From positions 1,922,001-1,986,000 of the forward strand of contig NZ_CP009287.1 of NCBI RefSeq assembly GCF_000758705.1: a stretch of 64,000 nucleotides of DNA. The letters run 5' to 3'. Source of the DNA: Paenibacillus graminis (GTDB taxonomy: Bacteria > Bacillota > Bacilli > Paenibacillales > Paenibacillaceae). A model generated the notes under the pieces. That model was not told where the DNA came from. It did not search any database and saw only the letters and a program-made list of their open reading frames with translations. The position numbers were made by a program, and so were the translations under genes. The first letter of the stretch is position 1. Each line of letters starts with the position of its first letter. Positions 23,308-33,537 of this stretch are shown one piece after another.

Positions 23308-24850
23308 GGTAGTTATCGTGGACGATGAACCAAAGCTTCGGCAAGGACTTCAAACGCTGATTCCATGGGAAAGTCTTGGTTTTACAGTTGTAGCTGCAGC
23401 AAGCAATGGTAAAGAAGCATTAAAAGCTATCGAGGAAAAAACCCCCGAAGTCGTAATTGCAGATATCCGCATGCCCGTTATGGACGGCCTGCAACTGATT
23501 CAGCATTTGAGATCGGCCCGGCAACCTTTGCATTGCATTATTCTCAGCGGATATGCGGATTTCGAATATGCCAAACAAGCGATTAAGTATGGGGTTGCCG
23601 GATATCTGCTTAAACCAGTGAATATCAGTGAGATGTCGGCTAGCTTGAAGCTGGTGCGCGAGCGGATTGAAGAAGAGCGTCTTCGGGGGGGAACGGGCCA
23701 GCCAGAGGGGATCAACCGGGAGTTGTACCTGCACAGCCTGCTTGTTCCACAGGAGAAGACGGAGGACCCGTCAAAGCTTAGAGGCAGGATCGAGAAAATG
23801 GATTTGCTGTGGGGCAGTTACGAAGTCATTGTTATTTTTCCGCGTGTTTCCGACGCCGATCTTCCGGAAACATTAAATCAACTATCGGCCGGACTGAAAC
23901 AGGCGATAGAGGAACGGAATATGGGGGCTGTCACCATAATCTCCCCTTATGTTATTCTTCTGCTCAACGCGCCGCTGCGTGGACCGCAGCGGCGTGAACA
24001 TCTGTACGGCGGGATCCGGAACATTGCAGGCGATATCCGATTTATTGCCGCAACCGGGGGCGCCGTTGCCGGACCAGAACATATTTGCAGCTCTTATTTA
24101 AAAGCCCGGGAAGCGGCAAAATTAGCTTTTTTTAGCGGTAAAGATCGTCTGTTGGAGCCGGAACCTGCTTGTATTCCTTCGCCGGAATCTCCACGGCAGC
24201 CGGATGCCAGTTATGAAGGCACACTAGAGGATCTAATCTTTCGCTTGTATTACAGTCTGGAAGCAGGAAACAAAGCTATGGTTCTGCCGCTGCTGAATGA
24301 AGCCGCCGCATTATTTTTCAAATCCGGACAAGATGAGAAGTCCGTCAAACAATCCTTCTTTTTTCTTTCTAATGCTATCATTCATAAACTCGCTGCCGCA
24401 TCCCGTATTGATCTGAAAGAAACGGAGACAGTTTCGCGTTTCTTAAACGGGATTTACCAGCATGATTATCTATCGGATCTTTTGGGAGAGACTCACCGTT
24501 TCCTGTTGGAATTTGCGGAGGACTCCGGGCCAAAGGGCAAGGAGCAGGAAATTAAGAAAATGATCGATTTTATTTATAGACATTATGCGGAAGACTTAAG
24601 GCTCTCAACTTTGGCTGGCCTGCTGAGCTATAGCACCCCATATTTAGGTCAGCTGTTCAAAAATAAGACAGGAGAGTACTTCAACACTTACCTGGATAAG
24701 GTACGTATCCAAAAAGCTAAAGAGCTGCTGGCCCAAGGGATGAAAGTGTACGAAGTGGCCGAGCTTGTCGGTTACACGAGCGTAAATTACTTTTTCAGCA
24801 AATTCAAAAAGTATGAAGGCCGTTCGCCGTCCGATTATAAAAATCCATAA
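23300..24850 (+). CDS. YesN-type response regulator with AraC output domain
   Basis: 516 residues. The receiver domain has the acidic pair in VIVDDEP and the phospho-acceptor Asp in VVIADIRMPVMDG. A long variable middle and a C-terminal AraC double helix-turn-helix follow (LSTLAGLLSYSTPYLGQLFK; VYEVAELVGYTSVNYFFSKF). ATG 23300 lies 8 bases after AGGAGG; an in-frame GTG at 23291 overlaps that site and is rejected. It is translationally coupled to the kinase gene and probably activates the transporter genes directly downstream. Confidence 0.95.
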   Translation: MIKVVIVDDEPKLRQGLQTLIPWESLGFTVVAAASNGKEALKAIEEKTPEVVIADIRMPVMDGLQLIQHLRSARQPLHCIILSGYADFEYAKQAIKYGVAGYLLKPVNISEMSASLKLVRERIEEERLRGGTGQPEGINRELYLHSLLVPQEKTEDPSKLRGRIEKMDLLWGSYEVIVIFPRVSDADLPETLNQLSAGLKQAIEERNMGAVTIISPYVILLLNAPLRGPQRREHLYGGIRNIAGDIRFIAATGGAVAGPEHICSSYLKAREAAKLAFFSGKDRLLEPEPACIPSPESPRQPDASYEGTLEDLIFRLYYSLEAGNKAMVLPLLNEAAALFFKSGQDEKSVKQSFFFLSNAIIHKLAAASRIDLKETETVSRFLNGIYQHDYLSDLLGETHRFLLEFAEDSGPKGKEQEIKKMIDFIYRHYAEDLRLSTLAGLLSYSTPYLGQLFKNKTGEYFNTYLDKVRIQKAKELLAQGMKVYEVAELVGYTSVNYFFSKFKKYEGRSPSDYKNP

Positions 24851-24935
24851 TTATTAGATGATTTTTCCCGAAATCCTTGGGATGGGTTCCGCCTCTCCTC
24901 TGATTTATGATGGTAAGCGAGAGAGGGGAGGAAGT

Positions 24936-25892
24936 ATGAAAACGATAACAGCAAGTGCGGAAAACGCATACAAAAAAAGAAAAAAGAGTGCCTGGAAGGA
25001 GTTAAAAAATCAGAAGTATCTTTACTACATGTCTATACCGTTCGTTCTTTGGGTCTTTGTCTTCCAGTACCTGCCTTTGTGGGGCTGGACGATGGCCTTC
25101 CAGAAATATAAGCCTGGAGTCGGTTTTTTTGAACAGAAATGGGTAGGCTTTGATCACTTTCGCACCTTATTCGGGGATGAGCACTTCTACCAGGTGCTGC
25201 GAAACACGCTGGCTATGAGTTTTATGGGACTGATCGCCGGTTTCATCGTACCGGTCGTTTTTGCGCTGCTCCTAAATGAGGTCCGCGTACAGGCTATGAA
25301 AAGGTTCGTCCAGACCGTATCTTATCTTCCACACTTTGTATCCTGGGTGGTAGCTGCAGGGATTGTCACCAAAATGCTCTCGACGGACGGCGGAGTAGTG
25401 AATGATATACTCCTTGGCCTGAATCTCATCGATCAGCCGATTCAGTTTATGGCTCAAGGACACTTGTTTTGGGGCATTGTAACCAGTGCGGATATTTGGA
25501 AAGAAACAGGCTGGAATGCGATTATATACCTCGCTGCCATATCAGGCATTGGTCCTGAATTATATGAAGCTGCACGTGTGGACGGTGCGAGCAGATTGAG
25601 ACAAATATGGCATATTACGCTGCCGGGTATCCGGCCGACAATGATCGTCCTTTTGATTATGTCCATTGGCCATCTGCTGGGTACGGGCTTTGAGAAACAA
25701 TTTTTGCTGGGGAATCACCTGGTCATCGATTACTCTGAGGTGCTTGATTTGTATGCGCTTAATTACGGTCTGGCTATGGGACGGTACTCCTTCGGAACGG
25801 CAATCAACATCTTCAACTCGGTGATAAGCCTGATGCTGTTGTTTGCGGCTAACGGAATTTTTAAGCGCTTTACAAATGAAAGTATCATGTAA
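24936..25892 (+). CDS. CUT1 sugar ABC permease, LplB type
   Basis: 318 residues with about six membrane helices and the EAA-loop EAARVDGASRLRQIWHITLP that contacts the ATPase. ATG 24936 follows GGGGAGGAAGT; an upstream in-frame ATG at 24858 would add 26 residues without a ribosome site. It forms the transporter with the next permease and the lipoprotein. No ATPase gene is present nearby; such LplB/LplC systems commonly share an MsmX-type ATPase encoded elsewhere. Probably imports manno- or galactomanno-oligosaccharides, judging from the GH26 and GH36 neighbours. Confidence 0.93.
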   Translation: MKTITASAENAYKKRKKSAWKELKNQKYLYYMSIPFVLWVFVFQYLPLWGWTMAFQKYKPGVGFFEQKWVGFDHFRTLFGDEHFYQVLRNTLAMSFMGLIAGFIVPVVFALLLNEVRVQAMKRFVQTVSYLPHFVSWVVAAGIVTKMLSTDGGVVNDILLGLNLIDQPIQFMAQGHLFWGIVTSADIWKETGWNAIIYLAAISGIGPELYEAARVDGASRLRQIWHITLPGIRPTMIVLLIMSIGHLLGTGFEKQFLLGNHLVIDYSEVLDLYALNYGLAMGRYSFGTAINIFNSVISLMLLFAANGIFKRFTNESIM

Positions 25893-25906
25893 GGAGGAAG
25901 GGTGAC

Positions 25907-26845
25907 ATGGGGGTTGTTAAAAGCAATGCGCCGGCCGGCCGGGTAAAACAGACCCTTCAGGCGAAAGCGCCACAAGATCGAATCCTTGAAGTAATCGTAT
26001 ATTTTTCAATGACTGTCGTAACCGTTCTGACGATCTATCCATTCTTAAACGTACTGGCCATATCCCTGAACGATTCAGTAGATACCGTTAGAGGAGGAAT
26101 CACCGTCTGGCCAAGGCAATTTACGCTGGATAACTATAGTCTGATTTTTACCTATGGAAGCCTGATTACCGGGTTCAAAATTTCCTTTTTGCGGACCGTC
26201 ATTGGTACCATAGCAGGCTTAATCAGCGGTTCTATGCTGGCTTACACGCTTGCGCGAAGTGATTTTCAAGCGAGAAGATTTATTTCAATTTTTCTTGCTG
26301 TCACTATGTATGTCACCGGGGGCTTGATTCCGGGTTTTATTCTGATGAGGGACCTGCATTTAATTGATACGTTTGCTGTCTACATTTTGCCAGGCCTTGT
26401 AAGTGCATTTAATGTTTTCGTGATCCGTTCTTTTATAGACGGTCTTCCTTATGCATTACAAGAATCAGCCAAGCTGGATGGCGCCAACGATTTTACGATA
26501 TACTGGCGCGTTATTCTTCCTCTTTGCAAACCCGCATTAGCCACCGTGGCTCTCTTCCTGGCAGTAGGCCAATGGAACTCCTGGTTTGATACTTATCTTT
26601 TTAACGGGTCGAACGAATCTTTGACCACGCTGCAATATGAATTAATGAAAATTCTGCAAAGTACGACAACAAGCGCAAGCAATTCCCAAGACGCTGCGAA
26701 TATGGCAGAACGTATGTCACAAATTTCGCCGGAGTCGGTAAAAATGGCAATTACGATTGTGGTCACCGTTCCGATTCTTATCGTTTATCCTTTTTTGCAA
26801 AAATACTTTGTTAAAGGGATGACGCTCGGCGCTGTGAAGAGCTAG
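25907..26845 (+). CDS. CUT1 sugar ABC permease, YtcP/LplC type
   Basis: 312 residues, six predicted membrane helices, EAA-loop ESAKLDGANDFTIYWRVILP. AAGGAGGAAGGGTGAC lies just before ATG 25907; only 14 bases separate it from the partner permease, so the two are co-translated. The second half of the transmembrane channel. Confidence 0.93.
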   Translation: MGVVKSNAPAGRVKQTLQAKAPQDRILEVIVYFSMTVVTVLTIYPFLNVLAISLNDSVDTVRGGITVWPRQFTLDNYSLIFTYGSLITGFKISFLRTVIGTIAGLISGSMLAYTLARSDFQARRFISIFLAVTMYVTGGLIPGFILMRDLHLIDTFAVYILPGLVSAFNVFVIRSFIDGLPYALQESAKLDGANDFTIYWRVILPLCKPALATVALFLAVGQWNSWFDTYLFNGSNESLTTLQYELMKILQSTTTSASNSQDAANMAERMSQISPESVKMAITIVVTVPILIVYPFLQKYFVKGMTLGAVKS

Positions 26846-26930
26846 AGTGTCCCGGCCTATGGTGTGCCCAGGCGAACAGCCTGTCTCATACAAGCTATTA
26901 TCTATTTCATTAATCTAGGGGGTTAGCTTC

Positions 26931-28637
26931 ATGAAGCCAGAAAAAAACCGGTTGATTGTTTCTTCCATATTGGCACTGACTTTAGCGTCGACACTCGCGG
27001 GGTGCAGCGGAAATAACGGCCCTGCTGCCGGCAAGGGAAACAATGCGGGAGATTCTTCATCCGGGACAGAGTTAAAACCGGTCACGCTTACTTATTTTTC
27101 GGAAGATTCCAGCACAAACTGGAATAACATGAAGGATGAAGTCGGAAAGATTATTACGGAAAAAACCGGAGTGACCCTGGATGCTGAGTTTGCCGTCGGT
27201 GATCCGGTGCAAAAAATCTCCTTGATTGCCGCGACAGGCAACTATCCGGATCTGATCGCCGCTAAGGCGGATGTCGGTAAGCTTGTCGACGCCGGAGCTG
27301 TTATCGACTTGACGGAATTGATCGACAAGCACGCACCGAATATCAAAAAAATGTTAGGAGATAAGCTTGTCCGGACCAAATACAGCCTGGAGGATCAATC
27401 GATTTACTCCATTCCAACCTGGTCCGCCGTTGATGAGAAGAAATTCAAAGCCGACGGAGGATTTGAACTTCAGCACCGTGTCGTCAAAGAGGCCGGTTAT
27501 CCGGAAATAAAGACGGTCAAGGATTTTGAAAAAGTCATTCAGGATTATATCACCAAGCATCCTACGGACGAAAACGGCAATAAAAATGTCGGGCTTTCGC
27601 TGAATGGGGACGATTGGCATATGTACCAGGTCACTAATGCAGGATTCCAGACAACCGGAGGGCCGGACGACGGCGAATATTACATTGATCAAGAAACACA
27701 TCAGGCGACTTATCATTTCCGCCGTCCGGAGGAAAAAGAATATTTCCGCTGGTTGAATCACATGAACAACATCGGGCTGCTTGATCCGGAAAGCTTTGTG
27801 CAAAAGACCGACCAGTTCAAGGCTAAAGTGGCTTCGGGCCGGGTCCTCGGCTTGGCTGATCCGGAATGGGATTATGGTGACGCACAGAATGCGCTGAAGG
27901 CTGCAGGAAAGGTCGATCAGACTTATGGTCATTATCCGGTTACCCTGAGTAAAGAATACAAGGATACCAGCTTCTGGCCGGCCGGCTTTGACGGAGGGTA
28001 CGGAATCTCGATCTCCAGCAAGTGTAAAGACCCGGTACGTGCCATTCAATTCCTCGACTTCCTTGCATCGGAAGAGGGGCAAATTCTGAACAACTGGGGA
28101 ATTGAAGGAAAACACTATACGGTTGAAGGCGGCAAACGGGTAGTTATACCAGCTGTACAGGAACGCATGGACAATGACAACGCGGCTTTCCAAAAAGAAG
28201 CGGGTGTTGGACTTTACTGGAATATGATGGTCCACTATGGGGACGGGATTAAAGATTCAACCGGGAACTATTTCACACGCAGTTATCCTGAGCAGTTGAC
28301 AGCGAGTTACAGTGAACCGGAGAAGGAAACCCTGAAGGCTTACGGTGCGGAACATTGGAAAGATCTTTTTCCTGCAGAAGAGGAATTTGAACCAAGAGCT
28401 TACGGTGCAGCCTACACGATGTCACTCGCCAGTGACGATCCTGCTGTGATCCTGGGTGCTAAAATGAAGGATATTACCTGGAAGCGGATACCTGAAGCAG
28501 TGATGTCCAAGCCGGAGGAATTTGATACAATCTGGGACGCCTATATGGCAGACCTGGATAAGGCCGGAGTTAAGGAAATGGAAGAAGCTTATACCGAGCA
28601 TATCCAAAACCGTATTGAGCTGTGGTCCACTAAGTAG
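26931..28637 (+). CDS. Extracellular oligosaccharide-binding lipoprotein, LipO-like
   Basis: 568 residues with a lipoprotein signal (hydrophobic stretch ending LASTLAGC, the Cys at about residue 25 being lipidated) and a low-complexity Gly/Asn/Ser linker. The mature part has the large solute-binding-protein-1 fold common to YtcQ/LipO partners of LplB/YtcP permeases. It captures the oligosaccharide outside the membrane. It ends the four- to five-gene sensing and transport unit; a terminator follows. Confidence 0.93.
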   Translation: MKPEKNRLIVSSILALTLASTLAGCSGNNGPAAGKGNNAGDSSSGTELKPVTLTYFSEDSSTNWNNMKDEVGKIITEKTGVTLDAEFAVGDPVQKISLIAATGNYPDLIAAKADVGKLVDAGAVIDLTELIDKHAPNIKKMLGDKLVRTKYSLEDQSIYSIPTWSAVDEKKFKADGGFELQHRVVKEAGYPEIKTVKDFEKVIQDYITKHPTDENGNKNVGLSLNGDDWHMYQVTNAGFQTTGGPDDGEYYIDQETHQATYHFRRPEEKEYFRWLNHMNNIGLLDPESFVQKTDQFKAKVASGRVLGLADPEWDYGDAQNALKAAGKVDQTYGHYPVTLSKEYKDTSFWPAGFDGGYGISISSKCKDPVRAIQFLDFLASEEGQILNNWGIEGKHYTVEGGKRVVIPAVQERMDNDNAAFQKEAGVGLYWNMMVHYGDGIKDSTGNYFTRSYPEQLTASYSEPEKETLKAYGAEHWKDLFPAEEEFEPRAYGAAYTMSLASDDPAVILGAKMKDITWKRIPEAVMSKPEEFDTIWDAYMADLDKAGVKEMEEAYTEHIQNRIELWSTK

Positions 28638-28652
28638 GTTGTTTGCTCCAGC

Positions 28653-28698
28653 GGGCTCGTTTCCAACTTTATTTAGAACGGAAACGGGCCCATTTTTA
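28653..28698 (+). terminator. Intrinsic terminator after the binding-protein gene
   Basis: A 12-bp stem (GGGCTCGTTTCC with GGAAACGGGCCC, one G-T pair) and a T-rich tail ATTTTTAAT. It separates the transport operon from the mannanase genes. Confidence 0.8.
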
Positions 28699-28749
28699 AT
28701 GAAATAAATAATTAGACACAAACGGGTGAGAGAGAATTTACGATGGTTA

Positions 28750-28763
28750 TGTAAGCGCTCTAT
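28750..28763 (+). promoter_or_regulatory. Possible CcpA (cre) site before the mannanase gene
   Basis: TGTAAGCGCTCTAT matches the cre consensus TGWNANCGNTNWCA at 12 of 14 positions (the last two differ). It lies about 50 bases before the GH26-SLH start, where catabolite repression of a secreted mannanase would be expected. Not proven. Confidence 0.4.
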
Positions 28764-28812
28764 CTTATGATAAACACCGTACTGCTATCAAGATTTGCTA
28801 GGAGGTAAGTTG

Positions 28813-31800
28813 ATGCGGTTGAAAACCAAAAGAAGTCTATTAGGCTCGCTGTGTTTAATTATGTTGTTTTCTATGTTATCAAATGTTGGAGCGAACGGCG
28901 CAAAGGCTGCTGCTTTCACAGGCATCTCAGACATTGTTTATAATTCCCAGGGAGGGATGATGGGAGATCAGCGGACGGATACTGATCAAATGAGCGTCAT
29001 AAAGGTCACTTATGCAGAGGCAGTATTAAATGGGTATGGCATCGAGAAACGGGGTCCTGTCTATGAGGATAAGGATCGGCTTTACGATGGCGAGGGCTAT
29101 CTCTCTTTCTTTTTCGCGGAAGATGCTTCCTTTCCGGATGAAGCCGGAAATGCAACCTTTACGGTGGAAGCCGCAGAGGCCGGATTGTACAAGATGAGTA
29201 TAGGCTACTATATTCCTGAAGGTTATGGCGGAAAGGCAACCGGTATACAAGTTAATGGCATAGGCACCGGAGAGCTAATGTTGAATGCACCTGCTGCAGG
29301 TACCGTACGGGCTGAAAAAATGGTGAGCAAAGTGCTGTTGAACGCCGGCAAAAATTCGATTAAGGTTACACGGGGCTGGGGCTACTATGGAATCGAGCAT
29401 ATCAAGCTGGAACCGGCCAAAGACCAGCCGGCTGGAAGCCTGCTTGAGGCAGAGGACGGCGTGATGAGCGGCGGTGTCTCGATAGGCACCTCAGAGGAAG
29501 GATACTCAGGTGAAGGATACGTGATCTTTCAGCAGTCGGGATCGCTTGCTTTGACTTACAAAACCCCTTTGGCAGGGACATATGACATTTTTGTAGGTTA
29601 CAGTGCACCAAACGGGGAGAAGAAGAGCAGTATAGTCTTGAACGGGCATACTTCGGAGATTACACTGCCGGAGACCGCCGGCTTTATTGAAATCCCTGCC
29701 GGGAAAGCCTGGATGAATCAGGGCGATAATACCATCGTGTTTCAGGCTAACTGGGGCTGGTACAATATCGATTACGTCAAATTGACAGCTGCCGCCAAGC
29801 CGGAGCAACGAGAGGTGGCAAGCACATTAATTAATCCGGATGCAACGTCCGAAGCACGGGCACTCATGAACTTTATGGATAGCCAGTATGGCCAAAAGAT
29901 TATCTCGGGGCAGCAAACGTCTGAGGACGCAGAGTGGATCGGTCAGGAGACTGGAAAATACCCGGCAATACTCGCCACCGACTTGATGGACTATTCCCCC
30001 TCGCGTGTTGAGAACGGCGCCTCGTCAACTGAAATCGAGAAAATGATCGCCTGGTTCAACCGGGGCGGTATTGTGTCCCTGTGCTGGCACTGGAATGCGC
30101 CAAAGGGGATTGGAGGAGAGGAGCCAGGCTACGAATGGTGGAGAGGCTTCTACACGGAGTTTACAACCTTTGATGTGGAATATGCGCTCGACCATCCGGA
30201 TTCGGAGGATTATCATTTGCTCATCCGGGATATCGATGAAATCGCAGCTCAGTTGAAACGCCTGCAGAATGCAGGTGTTCCGGTGTTATGGCGGCCGCTT
30301 CATGAGGCGGAAGGCGGTTGGTTCTGGTGGGGAGCTAAAGGGCCTGAGCCGGCGAAGCGATTATGGAGACTGATGGTTGACCGTTTGACCAACTATCACC
30401 GCCTAAACAACCTGGTTTGGGTATGGAACTCCGAGAATCCGGAATGGTATCCGGGAGATGATGTGGTAGATATCGCCAGTGCCGATATTTACAATCCTGC
30501 AGGTGACTATAACCCCAGCATCGCAAAGTATGAGAAGCTGGTATCCCTGGTGAACGGCAAAAAGGTAATCGGACTGGCGGAAAACGGGCCTATCCCTGAT
30601 CCGGAAATGCTGCAGGCTTATGGCGCCGACTGGAGCTTCTTCACCACCTGGACCGGCAACTTTATCAAGGATGGAACCACCAACTCTGCTGAACATTTGC
30701 AGAGAATCTATAAGCACGACTATGTCCTCACTCTTGATGAACTTCCGGCTGACCTGTACTCCTCACTAAAGTATGAGGCAGAGAAAGGAGAACTCACAGG
30801 ATTAGTGATAAGTGATGAGCAGGGTGTATACTCGGGAAGCGGTTATGTTACAGGGATGGATGCTCAAGGGGGAAGGCTACGGATTAAAGCCAATGCGTCA
30901 CCAGGTACTTACTCACTGCTGATTCGTTATAAGACGGACAATGTGCAGACAAAGAATAGCATTTCGGTAAATGGAGCTGCTGCGGTTGATTATATGTTTG
31001 CAGATACAGCCGAGTGGACAGATACGGTAATGGGACCTTACATTCTGCAAAAAGGAGAGAATACGGTTGATATCATCAGCGCCGAAGGCGGAACAGATAT
31101 TGATTATATTAAGTTAACGCGTCTTATGCCGTCTGCTGAAACCGTGTCCGAAGCCAGCAGTTCCGGAAACAAAGGGAACAGCGGGATTACGCATAGTTTT
31201 GGACCACAGCGTATCGAGGTGGATGGGGCAGAACTGATTGCCGCGCTGAAGAAACAGATTGGCTATCCTGCTGAATCGCAGTTGTTTGTGATTAATGCTG
31301 CCGGCAGTGAAGTTACAGAGTTCAGCTTCCCGGCGTCGGCTCTAGCACAAGCAGCTGCCATCACTCCAAAAGCAAGAATTGTAATTCAATCGGATACGGG
31401 GTCATACAGTCTCCCGGTTACGCTCGCCGATGTTGACGCAATTTCCGGCCGGTTGGGGGCGGAGGCTGATAAAATTCATATTTTGGTCAACCTGAGGAAG
31501 CTCACCAGCAGTCAAGCCGGGGAAATCCGCATACAGGCAAAGGGCCGAGGCGCCCGGTTGGACAGTGACATGTATGAATTCAGCGTCTTTGCAATTTCGG
31601 ACGCAAGCTCCGTCCAAATCAACCATTTTGGCAGCAGTTATGTATCCCACACAATTACAATTCCCCAAGTAGCGGGCAACGGATTAACAGCCGTAAGGGT
31701 CGATCCGGCCACAGGAGAGCTGTCGTTTATTCCAGCTGTATTCAATACATCACCAGATGGCAAAACGGTTGTAACGATCAAGCGGAACGGCAGCGGTATT

Positions 31801-32382
31801 TATACCATAGGTCAGTTTAACCGAACGTTTGACGATCTCGGCAGCCACTGGGCCAAGAAGGATATCGAATTCATGGCGAATAAATTGCTTGTTCATGGAA
31901 CCGATGACCATCACTTTGCCCCGAACCGGTTAATTACGCGGGCTGAATTTACAATGCTAATAACCAGAGCGCTGGGTTTCACCACTCCATCGAGAGCAGT
32001 CAAATTCTCTGATGTTCCGGTAACAAAGTGGTACGCGGAGGCGATTGGGGCTGCCGGTGAATCAGGTTTAATTACCGGATTTTCGGACGGGACCTTCCGG
32101 CCGGACGCTTGGATTACACGTGAGCAAATGGCGGTTCTGATTGTTCGCGCTGCAGCAATCGCAGGTCAAAACGCGGAAGCGGCACATGATGTCCTGGGAC
32201 AGTTCCATGACTCGTCTTCTATTAGTAATTGGGCAGCGGACAGCGTTAATGAGGCGTTGGCTGCGGGGCTTGTACAGGGCTTGGCTGATGATCAGTTTGC
32301 AGCCAAGGTTTGGGTAGACCGCGCACAAGCCGCCGTCGTGATAAAGCGTTTACTGAATTACTTGAATTTTATAAACTCCTAA
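28813..32382 (+). CDS. Cell-surface GH26 beta-mannanase with CBM35-like and SLH domains
   Basis: 1189 residues; ATG 28813 lies 7 bases after GGAGG. Order: signal peptide (1 to about 35); two CBM35-like beta-sandwich domains (about 70-200 and 210-326); GH26 catalytic barrel (about 340-650) with the acid/base Glu in RPLHEAEGGWFWWG (about 498) and the nucleophile Glu in IGLAENGP (about 589); a third CBM35-like domain (about 651-773); a beta-rich module often seen in Paenibacillus surface enzymes (about 793-1000); three SLH repeats (about 1003-1189). It should cut beta-1,4-mannan or galactomannan chains while bound to the cell wall, feeding the transporter encoded just upstream. Very long compared with a bare GH26 domain (about 300 residues). 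Confidence 0.94.
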   Translation: MRLKTKRSLLGSLCLIMLFSMLSNVGANGAKAAAFTGISDIVYNSQGGMMGDQRTDTDQMSVIKVTYAEAVLNGYGIEKRGPVYEDKDRLYDGEGYLSFFFAEDASFPDEAGNATFTVEAAEAGLYKMSIGYYIPEGYGGKATGIQVNGIGTGELMLNAPAAGTVRAEKMVSKVLLNAGKNSIKVTRGWGYYGIEHIKLEPAKDQPAGSLLEAEDGVMSGGVSIGTSEEGYSGEGYVIFQQSGSLALTYKTPLAGTYDIFVGYSAPNGEKKSSIVLNGHTSEITLPETAGFIEIPAGKAWMNQGDNTIVFQANWGWYNIDYVKLTAAAKPEQREVASTLINPDATSEARALMNFMDSQYGQKIISGQQTSEDAEWIGQETGKYPAILATDLMDYSPSRVENGASSTEIEKMIAWFNRGGIVSLCWHWNAPKGIGGEEPGYEWWRGFYTEFTTFDVEYALDHPDSEDYHLLIRDIDEIAAQLKRLQNAGVPVLWRPLHEAEGGWFWWGAKGPEPAKRLWRLMVDRLTNYHRLNNLVWVWNSENPEWYPGDDVVDIASADIYNPAGDYNPSIAKYEKLVSLVNGKKVIGLAENGPIPDPEMLQAYGADWSFFTTWTGNFIKDGTTNSAEHLQRIYKHDYVLTLDELPADLYSSLKYEAEKGELTGLVISDEQGVYSGSGYVTGMDAQGGRLRIKANASPGTYSLLIRYKTDNVQTKNSISVNGAAAVDYMFADTAEWTDTVMGPYILQKGENTVDIISAEGGTDIDYIKLTRLMPSAETVSEASSSGNKGNSGITHSFGPQRIEVDGAELIAALKKQIGYPAESQLFVINAAGSEVTEFSFPASALAQAAAITPKARIVIQSDTGSYSLPVTLADVDAISGRLGAEADKIHILVNLRKLTSSQAGEIRIQAKGRGARLDSDMYEFSVFAISDASSVQINHFGSSYVSHTITIPQVAGNGLTAVRVDPATGELSFIPAVFNTSPDGKTVVTIKRNGSGIYTIGQFNRTFDDLGSHWAKKDIEFMANKLLVHGTDDHHFAPNRLITRAEFTMLITRALGFTTPSRAVKFSDVPVTKWYAEAIGAAGESGLITGFSDGTFRPDAWITREQMAVLIVRAAAIAGQNAEAAHDVLGQFHDSSSISNWAADSVNEALAAGLVQGLADDQFAAKVWVDRAQAAVVIKRLLNYLNFINS

Positions 32383-32426
32383 TATATCTATAACAAGATG
32401 ATTTGCCTATCAGTTCTAATACATGA

Positions 32427-32470
32427 CACACGACTGGGACACCCTTTCCAGATACGGTTCCAGTCGTGTG
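32427..32470 (+). terminator. Hairpin between the two GH26 genes
   Basis: Inverted repeat of 11 bp (CACACGACTGG/CCAGTCGTGTG) with a 22-base loop and ATTTT after it. It lies between the two mannanase genes and would attenuate read-through. It also argues against starting the second GH26 gene at the upstream ATG 32423, which the hairpin covers. Confidence 0.6.
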
Positions 32471-32494
32471 ATTTTAATGATTGGAGTCTCGGAA

Positions 32495-33469
32495 ATGAAC
32501 AAATTTATTAATGCTACACCCTGCAATCCAAACGCAATTGAGGAAGTCAAAAATGTTCTCCGTTATTTAAGCGAATTGTCCGGTAAGGGGATCATTACCG
32601 GACAACACACCCAAACTACCGTACAAAAGGAACTGCGGTATATCAAAGACATAACCGGGAAACTGCCGGCCTTATGCGGCTTTGAGCTTCTCGCCTATTC
32701 CCCTAACATCAACTACGGGGATGCCGGCGAAGCTTGTTTAATGGAGGTAGAGGAAAATAAAAATACGCTGGACAATGCATGGGACTGGGCGTTAAACAAG
32801 CGTGGGCTGATAACCTTTACCTGGCACTGGTTCTCACCGTTTGGCAGCAGGGACAAAGGGTTCTATACTGAGAACACCACGTTTGACGCTTCCCGGGCAA
32901 TTATCGGAGGAACAGAAGAGAATAAAATGCTAATTGCTGACATGGATCATATGGCAGCATTGCTAAAACCTTTCTGCGAGCAGCGGATTCCGGTGTTATG
33001 GCGTCCCTTCCACGAATCCGAGGGGGACTGGTTCTGGTGGGGAGCCAAAGGGCCGGAAGTTGCCAAACAGCTCTATCGTATAATGTATGAGCGGTATACG
33101 AATCATCATGGTTTGAATAACCTCATATGGGTCTGGAATTCTCCGCTTCCGGAAGGATATGTGGGCGACGATGTCTGTGACGTTATCTCCCTGGATTTGT
33201 ATCCTCCTAAACATACCCATACTGATTTATCGAAAGAATACAACGAGTTGGTGAGAATTACGCCGGCCAATAAGCTGACGGCACTGGGGGAGATTGGTGT
33301 GGTCCCGAGCCTCTCTATGCTGGCCGAGACGCGCATTCCCTGGGTTTGGTACATGATATGGTCCAATGATTACGGCGCGTCCGGGGAATGGACGACAAAT
33401 GAGGAGCTGCGGCGTGCATATAACCACCCCTATGCAGTTACATTAGACCAACTGCCGCGGTTGTATTAA
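32495..33469 (+). CDS. Second GH26 beta-mannanase, without signal peptide
   Basis: 324 residues, about the size of a single GH26 barrel. Catalytic Glu residues are in RPFHESEGDWFWWG (about 173) and ALGEIGVV (about 265). ATG 32495 is chosen because it is preceded by a GGAG and because the upstream in-frame ATG (32423) lies ahead of a hairpin; the extra 24 residues also do not look like a signal peptide. It therefore seems to act in the cytosol on imported manno-oligosaccharides, complementing the surface enzyme. The catalytic cores of the two GH26 enzymes resemble each other (shared WFWWGAKGPE stretch), suggesting an old duplication. Confidence 0.92.
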   Translation: MNKFINATPCNPNAIEEVKNVLRYLSELSGKGIITGQHTQTTVQKELRYIKDITGKLPALCGFELLAYSPNINYGDAGEACLMEVEENKNTLDNAWDWALNKRGLITFTWHWFSPFGSRDKGFYTENTTFDASRAIIGGTEENKMLIADMDHMAALLKPFCEQRIPVLWRPFHESEGDWFWWGAKGPEVAKQLYRIMYERYTNHHGLNNLIWVWNSPLPEGYVGDDVCDVISLDLYPPKHTHTDLSKEYNELVRITPANKLTALGEIGVVPSLSMLAETRIPWVWYMIWSNDYGASGEWTTNEELRRAYNHPYAVTLDQLPRLY

Positions 33470-33537
33470 GGGACAATAACCCCGAAGTCCACCAGGGTGT
33501 GGTGAACAAAAGTTCATGATTCTACCCTTCAGAAACT

